A DNA stretch of 64,000 nt. It comes from Callaeas wilsoni (taxonomy: Eukaryota; Chordata; Aves; Passeriformes; Callaeidae). Under the pieces are notes generated by a model. It did no database searches. It saw only the letters and a list, made by a program, of their open reading frames with translations, and had not been told where the DNA came from. Below, in pieces: positions 1-34,605 of this stretch; the stretch's first letter is position 1; each line of letters starts with the position of its first letter. Where the stretch lies: NCBI GenBank assembly GCA_013398955.1, contig VWPU01001330.1:1-64000 (forward strand). Reading direction: 5' to 3'. The position numbers and the translations under genes were made by a program.

Positions 1-360
1 CACGTGGGACTGGGCCCCGCGCGCGGGCGCGGGAGGCGCGGGCGCGGAAGGCGCGGGCGGTGACGTCACGTTCGCGGGAAGCTCGGTGCCGGCGGCAGCG
101 GGGGCGCGGCCGCGCTTAAAGGGACCGCGATCCCTCCCCGGGGGCCAGACCGGGGACACCGGGGACGGGCACAGGGCGGGGACACCCCCAGGCACCCAAG
201 AGAGGGACAGGGACATCCCCAGGGCCGGGGAACCCCGGGCTCGCTGCCGGCGGCACATGGCGGCGTGGATGCGCCGCCGCTCGGGCGCTCCGGGTGCCCG
301 GACACCCCGCACGCGGGGCGGGCAGCCCCAGCGAGCCGTGAGGGGGTAGCGGCATCCCGG
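1..360. promoter_or_regulatory. CpG-rich stretch with a full CRE palindrome; possible promoter of an off-window gene
   Basis: The stretch is dense in CpG (runs of GCGCGGGC) and holds a CACGTG E-box at position 1 and a perfect TGACGTCA (CRE) at 61-68. A CGCTTAAAGG element near 112-121 could act as a weak TATA-like box. This composition fits a CpG-island promoter or first exon of a gene lying mostly to the left. I recognise no protein-coding exon here, and the short open frames look like GC-rich chance frames. Confidence 0.4.
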
Positions 361-849
361 CCCGATCGGGCAGGGATCAGAGCGTCCAGAGCTGGAGAGA
401 CCCAGCGGGATCATGGAGTCCAGCTGCCGGCCCTGCCCAGGACACCCCGGCAATCCCTGCCTGTGCCTGAGAGCGGTGCTGGGCTTTGCCTGGGGGTGTT
501 CGTATGACCCCAGGCAGGGGCTGTGGGGCCCACACTGGCCGTGCCCTGCCTGGGGACAGCAGCCAGGCCCAGCTGGGACAGGACAGAGCGACCACAGAGC
601 TGTTGTGGGGTCACCCCGAGGGACTCCCCGTGAGGGCATTTGCTGCCAGCACTTCCAGCCCTTCCAGCACTGGGGGTTACTTCAGGACCTGTGAGGGTGT
701 CACAGCAACTTTTTGGTTCAGATTTCAGCCCAGGAGATTCTCTGCATCTTCCTTCCCTCCGAAAACCCTAAGGATTTGTGGGATCCTCCCAGGAGTGCTC
801 CATGTGTTCATCCCCAGCCTGGACTGATGCCAGGAGCTGGCCCGACCCA

Positions 850-1055
850 GGTGCAAACCGACTTGGCCTGGTTTGACCTCATGAGGTTCCCATGGGCCAC
901 TGCTCGAGCTTGTCCAGGTCCCTCTAAGTGAGGTCATACCCCTCAGGTGTGTCACTGCACCCTCAGTTTGGTGTCACCTGCAAGCCCGCTGAGGTTGCAC
1001 TTGATCCCTTCAGCTACATCATTAATAAAGATACTAAATTAAATAATAAATTAGG
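850..1055 (-). mobile_element. CR1 LINE fragment, antisense
   Basis: The segment with TTTGGTGTCACCTGCAAG, followed by a 'gctgaggttgcacttgatccc' type phrase and 'cattaataaagatact', matches the avian CR1 region I know in antisense. It is an internal fragment without a clear 3' tail. Confidence 0.6.
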
Positions 1056-1261
1056 AAGATGGGTTTAAATGTGACGTTAATGTAGGTTGTTATTATCCTT
1101 GGAACCCTCTGCTTCCTTTCGAAGAAGCCTGATTTGGAAAAAATGAATTATTGGCAGGGCAAACCCTCCTTCCAAGCACTGCTTTGCTTCTACCAGAGCA
1201 TGTGCCCTCAGGCAGCGTGGAAAGCTTACAGATCCTGTCCCAGTAGAGCTCCCCGTGAGCA

Positions 1262-1474
1262 AAAGGAATCATTTTTCCGACTGTTTCCAGCACTGCCAGG
1301 TGGAGGAAAACCCACCACGTGGGCAGTGGGACAAAGGAATAATTTTTCCAACTGTTTCCAGCACTGCCAGGTGGAGGAAAACCCACCACGTGGGCAGTGG
1401 GACAAAGGAATAATTTTTCCAACTGTTTCCAGCACTGCCAGGTGGAGGAAAACCCACCACGTGGGCAGTGGGAC
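1262..1474. repeat. 71-bp tandem triplicate carrying an E-box in each copy
   Basis: Three head-to-tail copies start at 1262, 1333 and 1404, with an exact 71-bp period. Copies 2 and 3 appear identical, and copy 1 differs at a few bases. Each contains the palindrome CCACGTGG; the CACGTG cores are at 1316-1321, 1387-1392 and 1458-1463. Regular spacing of a bHLH-type core is notable, but function is unproven. Confidence 0.9.
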
Positions 1475-1968
1475 ACAGGACAGCCCGGACAGCACAAGGC
1501 TGCACGGCTCCTGGGACTCGGGGCTCACATCCCAGTGGATTTCTGACACCAGGGGCACAAAGACTTTAAAGGAGTTTAAAGCAGAGCTGCTGCTGAAAGG
1601 GGGCTGCAGCCTCTGCCGGGCTGCCCTGCCGCAGGCACCACAAGCGTTTGTCACGGAATCCCTGCAAAACCTCAGCTGGGAGGGACCCAGCCCTCCCCTG
1701 GCACCGCAGCCGGGCTGGCCTCGGGATGAGCATGGGGCTCCCACCGACCCTCTGCAGCCCCCTCAGCCTGCGGCCACTCGTCACACCAAGATTGTTTCCC
1801 CCTGCACCTTATCAGAATTTGTGCCACACAAATCCTTCGAGAGATGGGGATGGTGGCAGGTTACAGAGCACGAGGAGCCACACTTGACCTATTCCGAGAG
1901 CATCCAAGCGTTATTCCCAGCTTGAAACGTGGTCAATTCCAAGCAAAGGAACTAAATAGAAACTGCTG

Positions 1969-2190
1969 AGTTGGAAGGGACCCACCAGGATCATCCAGCC
2001 CAGCCCCTGGCCCTGCCCAGACACCCCAACAATCCCGCCCTGGGCATCCCTGGCAGCGCTGCCCAACCGCTCCTGGAGCTCTGGCAGCCTCGGGGCCGTG
2101 CCCATTCCCTGGGGAGCCTGGGCAGTGCCCAGCACCTCTGGGGGAAGAACCTTTCCCTGATATCCTCCATAAACCTCCTCTGACACAGCT
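1969..2190 (-). mobile_element. CR1 LINE 3' fragment, antisense
   Basis: It begins GAGTTGGAAGGGACCCACC, the reverse complement of a CR1 3' end. The body shares long near-identical stretches with copies at 23120-23405, 30085-30365 and 63700-63960, marking one subfamily. Confidence 0.8.
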
Positions 2191-2928
2191 CCAGCTGCTC
2201 CCTCAGCATGGCAAGTGCCTGGAATTTCAGCTGTATTGGTTTTTTTTTCCTGGCTGCCTCAGAAAAAGGCCCTAAAAACAGCTGAGAAAAAAGCAGATGA
2301 AAGCGCAGAGCCACAAACTCTCCCGGGTTTTGACTCCATCAGCTGCACGTGGAGCTGGGGACAAGGAGGGAGAGAGGGAAGGAGAGGGGGGCCAGCACAA
2401 GGCACAGCCACGCCAGGGAGGGACAGATCCCTGAGCTCCTGGGATTCCCATGTCTGGAAATACCCAGGTCAGGCTTTGCTCAGTTTTACTTCAGGAGTGA
2501 GGAGAGTCCAGCTCCCCGCCACACTGACAGGGACAGGGGATTGTCCTGGACAACTGGGTGTCTGCCAGGGCACCTGGATTTGATCAAAATGGGTTTTTCT
2601 AATCGTGCCTTTCCCTCTGTCACTACAGCCCCACTTCAGGCTCTGTGGCCCTCAAGTCACCAGGGCACTGACCCACAGTTCATCAGAGAGCAAAGCACAC
2701 ACATGGATCTCATTGTGAATAAGCAAGGCTAAACCTTCTGCTCTCATTCCTCACATTTTTTAACAGCCACACTTCCATCCCTGCCCCAATCCATCCAGAA
2801 CGGGCATGGACACATCATACCAAAGATGCTGTATCTCCAAAAGACAGGGAGAATTTCCCCAAAGGAAAATTCACACTGTGGTACAGGGACAAATCAAACC
2901 AGCAACGGTGTTTGCAGACAACTGGGTC

Positions 2929-2934
2929 TTTATT
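2929..2934 (-). terminator. RPL12: RPL12 polyadenylation signal
   Basis: TTTATT on the plus strand is AATAAA on the minus strand, about 66 bases downstream of the RPL12 stop codon. It places the 3' end near 2905-2915 and gives a very short 3' UTR, typical of ribosomal protein genes. Confidence 0.85.
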
Positions 2935-2999
2935 TAAGTATTTAAAGTGCTACAAAAAACTGAAGGAGCCTTCATGCGGCAACTTCCTTTTCTGCAGTC

Positions 3000-5754
<2,755 letters not shown>

Positions 5755-5844
5755 CGCGGCGGCGGATGGCGGGGATGGAGGCGGGTGGAGGCGGATGGAG
5801 GCGGATGGAGGCCGATGCAGAAACCACGGCCCACCGGCAGCAGC

Positions 5845-5940
5845 GAAAAGGCAGCGGTGGCGGTGCGGGCCCGAGATATACCCGCCGAGATCTCGCGAGA
5901 AGACAGGGATGTATAAACACCGGCCGAGATCTCGCGACAG
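5845..5940 (-). promoter_or_regulatory. RPL12: RPL12 core promoter: TOP-type start, TATA-like box, TCTCGCGAGA motif
   Basis: On the minus strand a pyrimidine run CTTTTC begins at about 5850, a plausible 5' TOP transcription start roughly 95 bases upstream of the ATG. A TATAT element lies at 5876-5880, about 28 bases upstream of it. The palindrome TCTCGCGAGA is at 5891-5900, and a second, partial copy (TCTCGCGA) is at 5930-5937. This motif is known from housekeeping and ribosomal-protein promoters. Exact start and protein binding are inferred. Confidence 0.7.
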
Positions 5941-5997
5941 GTGAGGCGCGGGTCGTGGCGGGATCTCCAGCGCTGTACTCGTGTGTGTTTATGTACC

Positions 5998-6021
5998 TAT
6001 CGATCTGACTCTAGATCGATA
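5998..6021. repeat. 9-bp perfect inverted repeat between two divergent promoters
   Basis: TATCGATCT at 5998-6006 and its reverse complement AGATCGATA at 6013-6021 flank a 6-base spacer. The arms are perfect. It is not part of the flanking CR1. It could form a small cruciform or be a dimer-binding site; no function is assigned. Confidence 0.8.
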
Positions 6022-6049
6022 CACAGAGAGCCCTGTTGCAAAATGCGGA

Positions 6050-6250
6050 ACATGTGCAAGGGTGGTGAGGCGTTGGAAGGGGCTGCCCAGGGCTCTGGTG
6101 GAGTCCCCATGCCCTGGAGCTGTCCAAGGAAGGCCCGGCCGTGGCGCTCAGTGCTCCGGGCTGGGCACAAGGCGGGGATCGGTCACAGGTCGGAGCGGGC
6201 GATCCCCGGGGGATCTTTCCCAACCCCAACAATTCCGGGATCCCGTGGCC
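6050..6250 (+). mobile_element. Diverged CR1 LINE 3' fragment in the RPL12/LRSAM1 intergenic region
   Basis: The phrases 'aaggggctgcccagggctct', 'gtggagtccccatgccctgg' and 'ggatctttcccaaccccaac' followed by AATTCCGGGATCC follow the CR1 3' end order in sense. It is the most diverged copy listed and sits in a GC-rich promoter region. Confidence 0.65.
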
Positions 6251-6380
6251 GCGCTGGGCGGTCCTCCAGCCGCGTGGGGGCGCACGAGCGCGGCGGGCAG
6301 AGCTCGGTGGCCGCGTCGGGGCGCTCTGGCCGCGCCTCTCGCTGGTGCCGCCGATCACGTGACCCGGCGGTGAGGCAGCC
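6251..6380 (+). promoter_or_regulatory. LRSAM1: Probable LRSAM1 CpG promoter with TCACGTGA (CLEAR-like) palindrome
   Basis: GC-rich sequence lies just upstream of a likely first exon (donor at 6396/6397). TCACGTGA at 6355-6362 is a palindromic E-box of the CLEAR type recognised by TFEB/TFE3-family factors in lysosome and autophagy gene promoters. LRSAM1 acts in xenophagy and endosomal sorting, so TFEB-type control would make sense. That link is inference. Confidence 0.5.
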
Positions 6381-7165
6381 ATGGCGGCGGCGAGTGGTGA
6401 GCGGGGCTGGGGAGGAGGGACGCGCTGTGGGACACTGGGGCTGCCCCGGGCCGGCACCGGGCACCGCGGCTCGGGCTGCTCCTTGGAAGGGCTCGGGAGC
6501 AGGCGGTGCCCGCAGCTGCGCGGTGCCCGCCGCGGAGGAGGCGCTGCCCTCGCTCACTGTCGCTGCTCTCCGCAGGTGTCGGGCCGATGCCCGAGGGCTG
6601 CGAGCCAAAATCCCGGCAGGGTCGACTCAGTCCTTCATCGTTCCGAGGTTCTGGGCTTTCGGGCACAGAACGGCGCTGTTCTGGATGAGGGAAGGGTAAA
6701 GAAGAGGAGCTTGGAAGCTGTGTGACCCTGGGAGGGGGACGCTGCGGGGACCCGCAGAGAGAAGAAGAAGAAGAGAATAGTGATGATGAGGGAAGGGAAG
6801 GACTGAGAGACAGAGCTGGACTGGTGAAGACGAGCGGAGATTTGTTCCAGGCGTTGCCAGGGGAGGCCCCGGGCAGGCTCAGGCTGGGGCAGGGCTGGCA
6901 GCTCCAGCACAAGGAGCAAACGATGCAGGACAGCGAGTTCCAGAGCTGCGGTTCAGCTGTTGCCTCCTCTGGGTCTTGTTCCAGTGCCTGCAGGGCTGGC
7001 TGCTGAGAGAGCCAGACCAGCCTGTGGGCGTCTGGTGACACCTCTGTCCCCCAGGGCCAGGCAGCATCTTCAGGAGCCCACGCAGATCCAGACCCTGGCG
7101 CGCTGCTCCCTCACTGTGCTCCTGAGTGTGTTTCCCCAGACTGAATAAAACATCTCTTCTTTCCA
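6365..7165 (+). other. Putative first exon(s): spliced transcript with short ORF and own poly(A) signal
   Basis: A strong-context start (GCAGCCATGG) at 6381 is followed by a clean donor at 6396/6397 (GTGAGC). An acceptor (CTCTCCGCAG) ends at 6575. Joining 6381-6396 to 6576-6688 gives an uninterrupted 42-codon ORF, and AATAAA lies at 7144-7149. Two readings are possible: the short exon is the non-coding LRSAM1 first exon splicing to 10260, with 6576-7165 an alternative terminal exon; or this is a separate small non-coding or micropeptide gene. I recognise no homology in the 42 residues. Confidence 0.4.
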
Positions 7166-7403
7166 CACCCCCACCTTGTCTCTTTACGGTGCCCAGAAGG
7201 AGTTACAGTGTCCAAAATTCTTTGAAAACTGGGGCTTCTTCCAGAGCTGTGTTGCTATGTTTTAATTACATTTGTTTGTAAAATGAGGGGTTTGCTTTTA
7301 TTTTGCTGTCATCACCCAAACAGCTGCAGACTGGGAAACACCCAGAGGACATTGCTGTGCCCTTCCCCACCCCGAGTGTGTTGCTGCTCCACAGGCAGAG
7401 CTG

Positions 7404-8340
7404 GTGCCTGCAGAGAGCAGAGAAATGCAGGATTTGGTGTCCATGGGTGCTTGCTACTTGCAGAGAAATGCAGGATTTGCTGTCCATGGGTGCTCACTGC
7501 CTGCAGAGAAATGCAGGATTTGGTGTCTGTGGGTGCTTGCTGCTTGCAGAGAAATGCAGGATTTGGTGTCCCTGGGTGCTCACTGCCTGCAGAGAGCAGA
7601 GAAATGCAGGATTTNGGGTGCTCACTGCCTGCAGAGAGCAGGGATGCAGGATTTGGTGTGCCTGGGTGCTCACTGCCTGCAGAGAGAGGGGGATGCAGGA
7701 TTTGATGTCTGTGGGTGCTCACTGCCTGCAGAGAGCGGAGAAATGCAGGATTTGGTGTGGGTGGATGGGATGCAGGATTTGGTGTCTGTGGGTGCTCACG
7801 GCCTGCAGAGAGCAGAGATGCAGGATTTGGTATCTGTGGATCCTCACTGCCTGCAGAGAGCGGAGAAATGCAGGATTTGGTGTGGGTGGATGGGATGCAG
7901 GATTTGGTGTCTGTGGGTGCTCACGGCCTGCAGAGAGCAGAGATGCAGGATTTGGTATCTGTGGATCCTCACTGCCTGCAGAGAGCGGAGAAATGCAGGA
8001 TTTGGTGTGGGTGGATGGGATGCAGGATTTGGTGTCTGTGGGTGCTCACGGCCTGCAGAGAGCAGAGATGCAGGATTTGGTATCTGTGGATCCTCACTGC
8101 CTGCAGAGAGCGGAGAAATGCAGGATTTGGTGTGGGTGGATGGGATGCAGGATTTGGTGTCTGTGGGTGCTCACGGCCTGCAGAGAGCAGAGATGCAGGA
8201 TTTGGTATCTGTGGATCCTCACTGCCTGCAGAGAGCGGAGAAATGCAGGATTTGGTGTGGGTGGATGGGATGCAGGATTTGGTGTCCGTGGATGGGATGC
8301 AGGATTTGGTGTCCCTGGGTGCTCACTGCCTGCAGGGTGA
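7404..8340 (+). repeat. Minisatellite with 125-bp higher-order unit, LRSAM1 intron 1
   Basis: The basic unit, about 40-50 bp, centres on ATGCAGGATTTGGTGT and GCTCACTGCCTGCAGAGAG. From 7734 three sub-units form a 125-bp higher-order unit. Copies start at 7734, 7859, 7984 and 8109, and a partial fifth starts at 8234. The four full copies look identical by eye. A single N at 7615 lies inside the array. All three plus frames are open across it because 125 is not a multiple of 3 and the unit lacks stops; these frames are not taken as genes. Confidence 0.95.
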
Positions 8341-10259
8341 GTGCTGGCCCAGGCACTTACAGACTGTTCTTTCAGTAAGTGAATAAATAAAACTTCCATC
8401 TTGCAATGGTCATGTGCCACGAGCCTTTCTCATTCCTGGCCGCTGAGTTTGACATGTCTTCACTAAAGGAAATTTCCACTTTTAAAAGCTGTTCAAACCA
8501 TGTAACAAATGGATCCTTCATCTTCTGACCCCTGATACGATGCTTTTCCCATTCACCATCTGCCCTTCATGTCTTTTTCCATTTTCTTGGGTGAAAACTG
8601 GTGATTTCCCACTATCCCCATGACCAGTGATACCTGGCCAGAGTAGAGAAAGGTGATTTGGGACAAGGAGATGCAGGAGTGCTCAGCAGAGTTGAACATG
8701 GTCATCAATTCAAGGATATCTTGCTGCAGGAACTTGTCCTTCTTCTTTCTCATCTTGAAGTCTCCTTTTGTTTGTGCCTCTGGTGTCTTGCCCTTGGTTG
8801 CTGTCCTGCGTTTCCCTGCTGTAGCTCCTGCCAGTCAGCTTCCCCTCTTGCTCAATCCTTTGAATTCTGGCTCTCACCTCCCCTCCTGGGAGCTGGGTCT
8901 GAGGAGCATTTCAATAATCTGAACTGGTTAAAGAGGCAGAAATTGGGATGGCAGGGAAAGAGCCACGGAACTGTTTGGGATGAGTTTGTAGCCACCTCCT
9001 GCTGTGGCCCATGGCTTGTTCCAGTGAGTGATGTGACAGCAGGACAGTGACTCAGGATGTCTCTGCCTCCTTGTTCCTGGAGTGAAAGGAAGAGGGATGA
9101 ATTAGACTTGGATGAATTGGACTGAATTATTTTACAGTGAGGAGATTTTAAAATCTCTGTGAAGATTTTACGGAGTTTTTGGCATAGCCCTCCCTGCTCA
9201 GGGAACATCCCTGGCTGGATCCTGTGGGTACCTGCTTTTCAGGAGAGTTTGGGGCCAGTTTGCAGGCACAGAGCTGGCAGAGAACCAGCATTTTATGTGC
9301 AACACCTGAGCTTCACTGAGCCCTGAGTTGTGTTGTGTAGCTCTGCCAGTTAATGCTCCAGTGGTGAAGCAGTGGCTCTTTCATGCTGATTTTGAATTGC
9401 TTAGGAATTTTAAGCAGTGTTTAAAAAAGTCACTGCAAGTGTTTAAAATGTTACTCCCTGTTCAGGGCTCGCTGTTGCCCTCCTGCCCTTCTCTCATCTT
9501 CTCCCAGTCTTACGTCCAAGCCGGATCCCTGTGTCAGGTCCCTGTGGGAGCCCCTGTTCACCTGCAGCCCAGCTCAGGCTCCTTCTGCATTGCCCGTTTG
9601 TGCCCCCTGCTCTTATGCAGCCACAGATAAACCCCTTTTTCTCCTTGATTTCATTGCTCAGCTGGCCCCCACCTCTTTTCCAGCATCCCCACTGGCACCA
9701 CCTCATTACCAGCTGGTCTCCCCGTTCCTTGTCCAGCCGTAGCTTTCTGCCTTTCCCTCAAAGTCTGCCAACAGCTCGTTTTTCTCCCCTGCTGGGTCAG
9801 AGCCCTGTCAGAGCTGCCTGGTGTCTGTCCCCCTTCACCCACCTGCACTCCTGATTCCACCAGGCCTCTTCCTGCACCCACCCTTTCCTCTCTCAGGTCC
9901 AACTTCTCTCCCTTTAGGCTTGAGCCAGCTGGAATCCTTGCTCTCAGTTCTTTATTATTGTGCCAGGATTGACTTTGAGTTGAAATAGTTTGGGTTTCAT
10001 CCCTGGTGCTTGATCTCTTGATACACCTTTTTGATCCCTGGAGTGGACCCTGCATTTCTCTGATCCCTCAGTAGCCTTTCTCTGTGCCCATTCCAGGGCT
10101 GACCCAGACAACCAGCCCCTCTCAGACCACAGCAGGGCCCGAGTGCCTCGCGTTCACACTTCCCTGTGGAGCTGTGCTGGACCCTGCCTGTGCGATCCAG
10201 CTGAACAAAGACAATTGCTGACACAATTCTTTTTAATCTTCCCCTCTGGCACTTTTTAG
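8341..10259 (+). other. Intronic/5' flank of LRSAM1 with nothing recognised
   Basis: AATAAATAAA occurs at 8382-8391 just after the minisatellite. Otherwise I see pyrimidine-rich intron-like sequence, no clear exons and no clear transposon. A polypyrimidine-TTTTTAG acceptor ends at 10259 and opens the exon that carries the LRSAM1 start codon. Confidence 0.5.
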
Positions 10260-10370
10260 GTCCCAGGTGTGCAGCCCAGGCTCCCCAGCGAACACAGACC
10301 CCAGGGTCCCTCAGCCTTTCTCTGCGCTGACCATCCGTGCCCCTGGACAGAGCCAGAGTCAGGACTGGAG

Positions 10371-32105
<21,735 letters not shown>

Positions 32106-32985
32106 GCCGGGCCGGGAGGCACCGCCCGTTCCCGGGGTGTTGCCCCGCTGCTGCTCGTGGCCCCGTGAACAGCCCGGCACCAGCACGAGCAGCGCTGCCC
32201 TCCCCGTGCCCGGCCCCGCGCTGGCTGTGCCCGGGACTCTCCGCATCCTCGCACCTCCCCGACGGCTGCTCAGCGCCCAGCTGGGGCTCCTTCAATGAAT
32301 CCCCTCCTCCTGCCTGCCCGCCCAGCATCGCCGTGCCTGGGAGCACTGGGTGACAAACCGGGTGCACCTGTGGCTGCTCCTCTCTGGCAGAGGTATTTGC
32401 CTTCAGAAAGGCCCCTGGCTCAGCAGGGACACGGGGAGTGCTTCCAGCAGTGCTGCCGGGAGGTGGGGGGATTTCCCGAGGGAGAATTCGGCCAGGACCT
32501 GCTGTTCTTCGTGTGCTGACAGTGCCTTGCACCTCTGTCATGCCAAAGGTCTGGGGCTTCTGCTCTGGAGCCCCAGAGGAGCGTGTCTGGGGCTGCAGCC
32601 TCAGGCGGGGCAGAGCCAGGAGCTCCCCAGCCCCTAATTCCTGCTCCTGTGGGAGGGGAGAGCCTGCAGCACCCTCAGGCCTGGAGGGACCTGCCCTGGT
32701 CAGAGGAGCCCAGTGGGGTCCCTTGTCCAAAAATCAGGTAGGGAGCAGGAAGTGTTGCTGCCACTGGACAGCACTGATGCAGGGCTGGGGCTCTGGCCAG
32801 CTCAGATCCACGGTGCCTCTGTGCATTGGGGTGTGGGGACTTCTCCATTGTCATTAATTAGTAACAATTCCTGTCTGTTCCTCAGCTCTTGACCTTGAAA
32901 TATAAAAATGCTGCCATGAGCCCAGTCCCACCACAGCCTTCCCCAGGAGCAGCCATTAAACTGCAGCTGGTTTCTGCTGGGGGGT
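32106..32985 (+). terminator. LRSAM1: LRSAM1 3' UTR and polyadenylation site
   Basis: The variant signal ATTAAA at 32955-32960 is followed by a G/T-rich element (GGGGGGTGTTTGCTG) and would end an 850-nt 3' UTR. No canonical AATAAA lies between the stop codon and this point, so the assignment is likely but not certain. Confidence 0.55.
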
Positions 32986-34605
32986 GTTTGCTGCCTCTTT
33001 CCTTCTGCGGGGAGTGGCTGAGAGCCGGGGCTGTGGAGCGGTGACAGGGCCACCACGTGCCCAGCTGTCCCAGTGTCACCTCCTCCTCCTCATCTTCCTG
33101 TCAGACAGAATTTGAGGCTCTGGGCCTTCTCGCAGGGTGTTGCTCGCTGCGGAGCTGCCTCGGGGCTGTCTGGGCACGGGAGACCTTGGACCCTGCGCTT
33201 GGGTTGCCTCACATGAGCTGCCCCGTGCAGAGCATCCCTGTGGGACACGCGCGTGGCCCCGTGGAGGTGGCCCGTGCCCAGCAGCCTGTGCCACCAGTGT
33301 CCTGGGGACGTGCCACAGCACCAGGGCCGGCGCCTTGGGAACATCCTGGGGATGCTTCCAGCCTCTGTTTTCAGGTTTTGCTGCTGCTGCAGCGCATCAA
33401 AGCAGGCAGGTCCTATCCGGGGAAGGGCAAGGGGCTGCACCAGGAGCAGCTGGTGCTTGGGATGGAGGAGGGCAGCGCTGGCGGAGGTGCCCGAATGAGG
33501 GCAGGAAGGGTCGTGGAGCACCCTCACTCCTCCCCGTTCCCCCTCCCTCGCCATTCCCTGGGTCAGAAGAGGAGGAGGGAGTCAGAAGCCCTGCCCGGGG
33601 GGATGAGGCACAGCGAGGAGCAGAGAGAGTGAATCCAGACCCCCCAAGGAGCCCCTCTGCGCCCCCTCCCCCGGGGAGCCGGGGACCACAGGCGTCGGGC
33701 CGGACAAGGAGGAGAGTCCCGAGGGCTGCCCCGACACTCGGACAGCCGCAGCGATGCTGCAACACCCCCTCCATCCCCTCTGCTCCCCCATCCCACCTCC
33801 CTCCCCATTCCCACCGCCCCCTCCATCCCATCCGGTGACGCCGGGCCGTGCTGGGGGTGGTAATGCGTGACAGGAGCTCAGGGCAAGGTCCGCTCGGGGA
33901 CAATGCCCGTAAAGAGGTGCCAGCCCTTCCCGGAACGTCGGCAGTGCCGGGCTGTCCTTCATCGCCAGGGCCACCACAGCCCCACGAGCTGCAGGGACAA
34001 CCCCGCTCACCCACGGGTCAGACAAAACGGCTGGAGCGTCACCCGGGAGTCTGGGCACTTTCCAAGGCTGCGGGAAAAAAATAATAAAAAGAAAAGCATC
34101 CTCACCTTTTGCCCCTATCCAGCCCCAGCAGTGCCGGGCAGTCGCGGGGGCTGCAGCGGCCCGGTGCTCCCCTGTCCGTCCCTGCAATGCCGAGGTGGCC
34201 GTGCCGGTCGCTGGCCAGGGCCACCTCCTGCACCGGGTGACAAACAGACCCTGCGCTCATGGGAAATGGGTGCGCGACGGGGCTGCCGTACCCACTGCTC
34301 ACCTGGTCCTAAAGTAAATTAACGGTGATAGAAACCGTGCTTGGGAAGTGTTAAGAACATAATGGACTTGGAAAGGGAAAAGGGAAGGAGCAGCAGGTGT
34401 TTTAGGGGCAGCAGCCCTGCGATGGAGGAGGAGCGTTCGCTGTGCCGCTCCAGTGCCCACCGGCCGCCCTGGGGCCAGGCTGAAGTTCGGGGTGGGGCGG
34501 CCGCCCGGGCCCCCTCAGCCCTCCCCGGGCTCGGTCATCGCCGCCCCCGCCTTCAAAAGCGGCCGGGCCGGGCCGGGCCGGGCCGTGCCGTGCCCACAGA
34601 GCGCG
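32986..34605. other. GC-rich intergenic stretch between LRSAM1 and the RING-membrane gene
   Basis: I recognise no exon here. AATAAA at 34082-34087 lies in a short A-rich run. From 34480 the sequence becomes CpG-rich, ending in four to five GGCCG pentamers at 34561-34590 just before the next start codon, so 34450-34605 is the likely promoter and 5' UTR of that gene. Confidence 0.5.

Larger units (their letters stand above)
361..2909. other. Intergenic stretch with no recognised gene
   Basis: Apart from the CR1 pieces at 850-1055 and 1969-2190 and the 71-bp triplicate at 1262-1474, I see no exon-like blocks with good splice sites, no tRNA and no recognisable protein homology. The longest open frame (1134-1925, plus) runs through the triplicate and is treated as chance. 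Confidence 0.5.

Noticed and set aside
1134..1925. 263-aa plus-strand ORF
   Set aside because: It runs through the 71-bp triplicate and CR1-flanking sequence and has no recognisable domain or splice context.
7404..8340. CRISPR-like array
   Set aside because: Copies are contiguous and near-identical with no unique spacers, and the context is a vertebrate nuclear intron, so this is a minisatellite.
7303..8386. Long open frames (up to 345 aa) on the plus strand across the minisatellite
   Set aside because: The 125-bp unit simply lacks stops, so all three plus frames are open. There is no homology, no consistent start and no codon bias.
33057..33838. 191- and 233-aa plus-strand ORFs between LRSAM1 and the RING gene
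   Set aside because: GC-rich low-complexity translation without a recognisable domain; it probably reflects few stop codons in GC-rich DNA.
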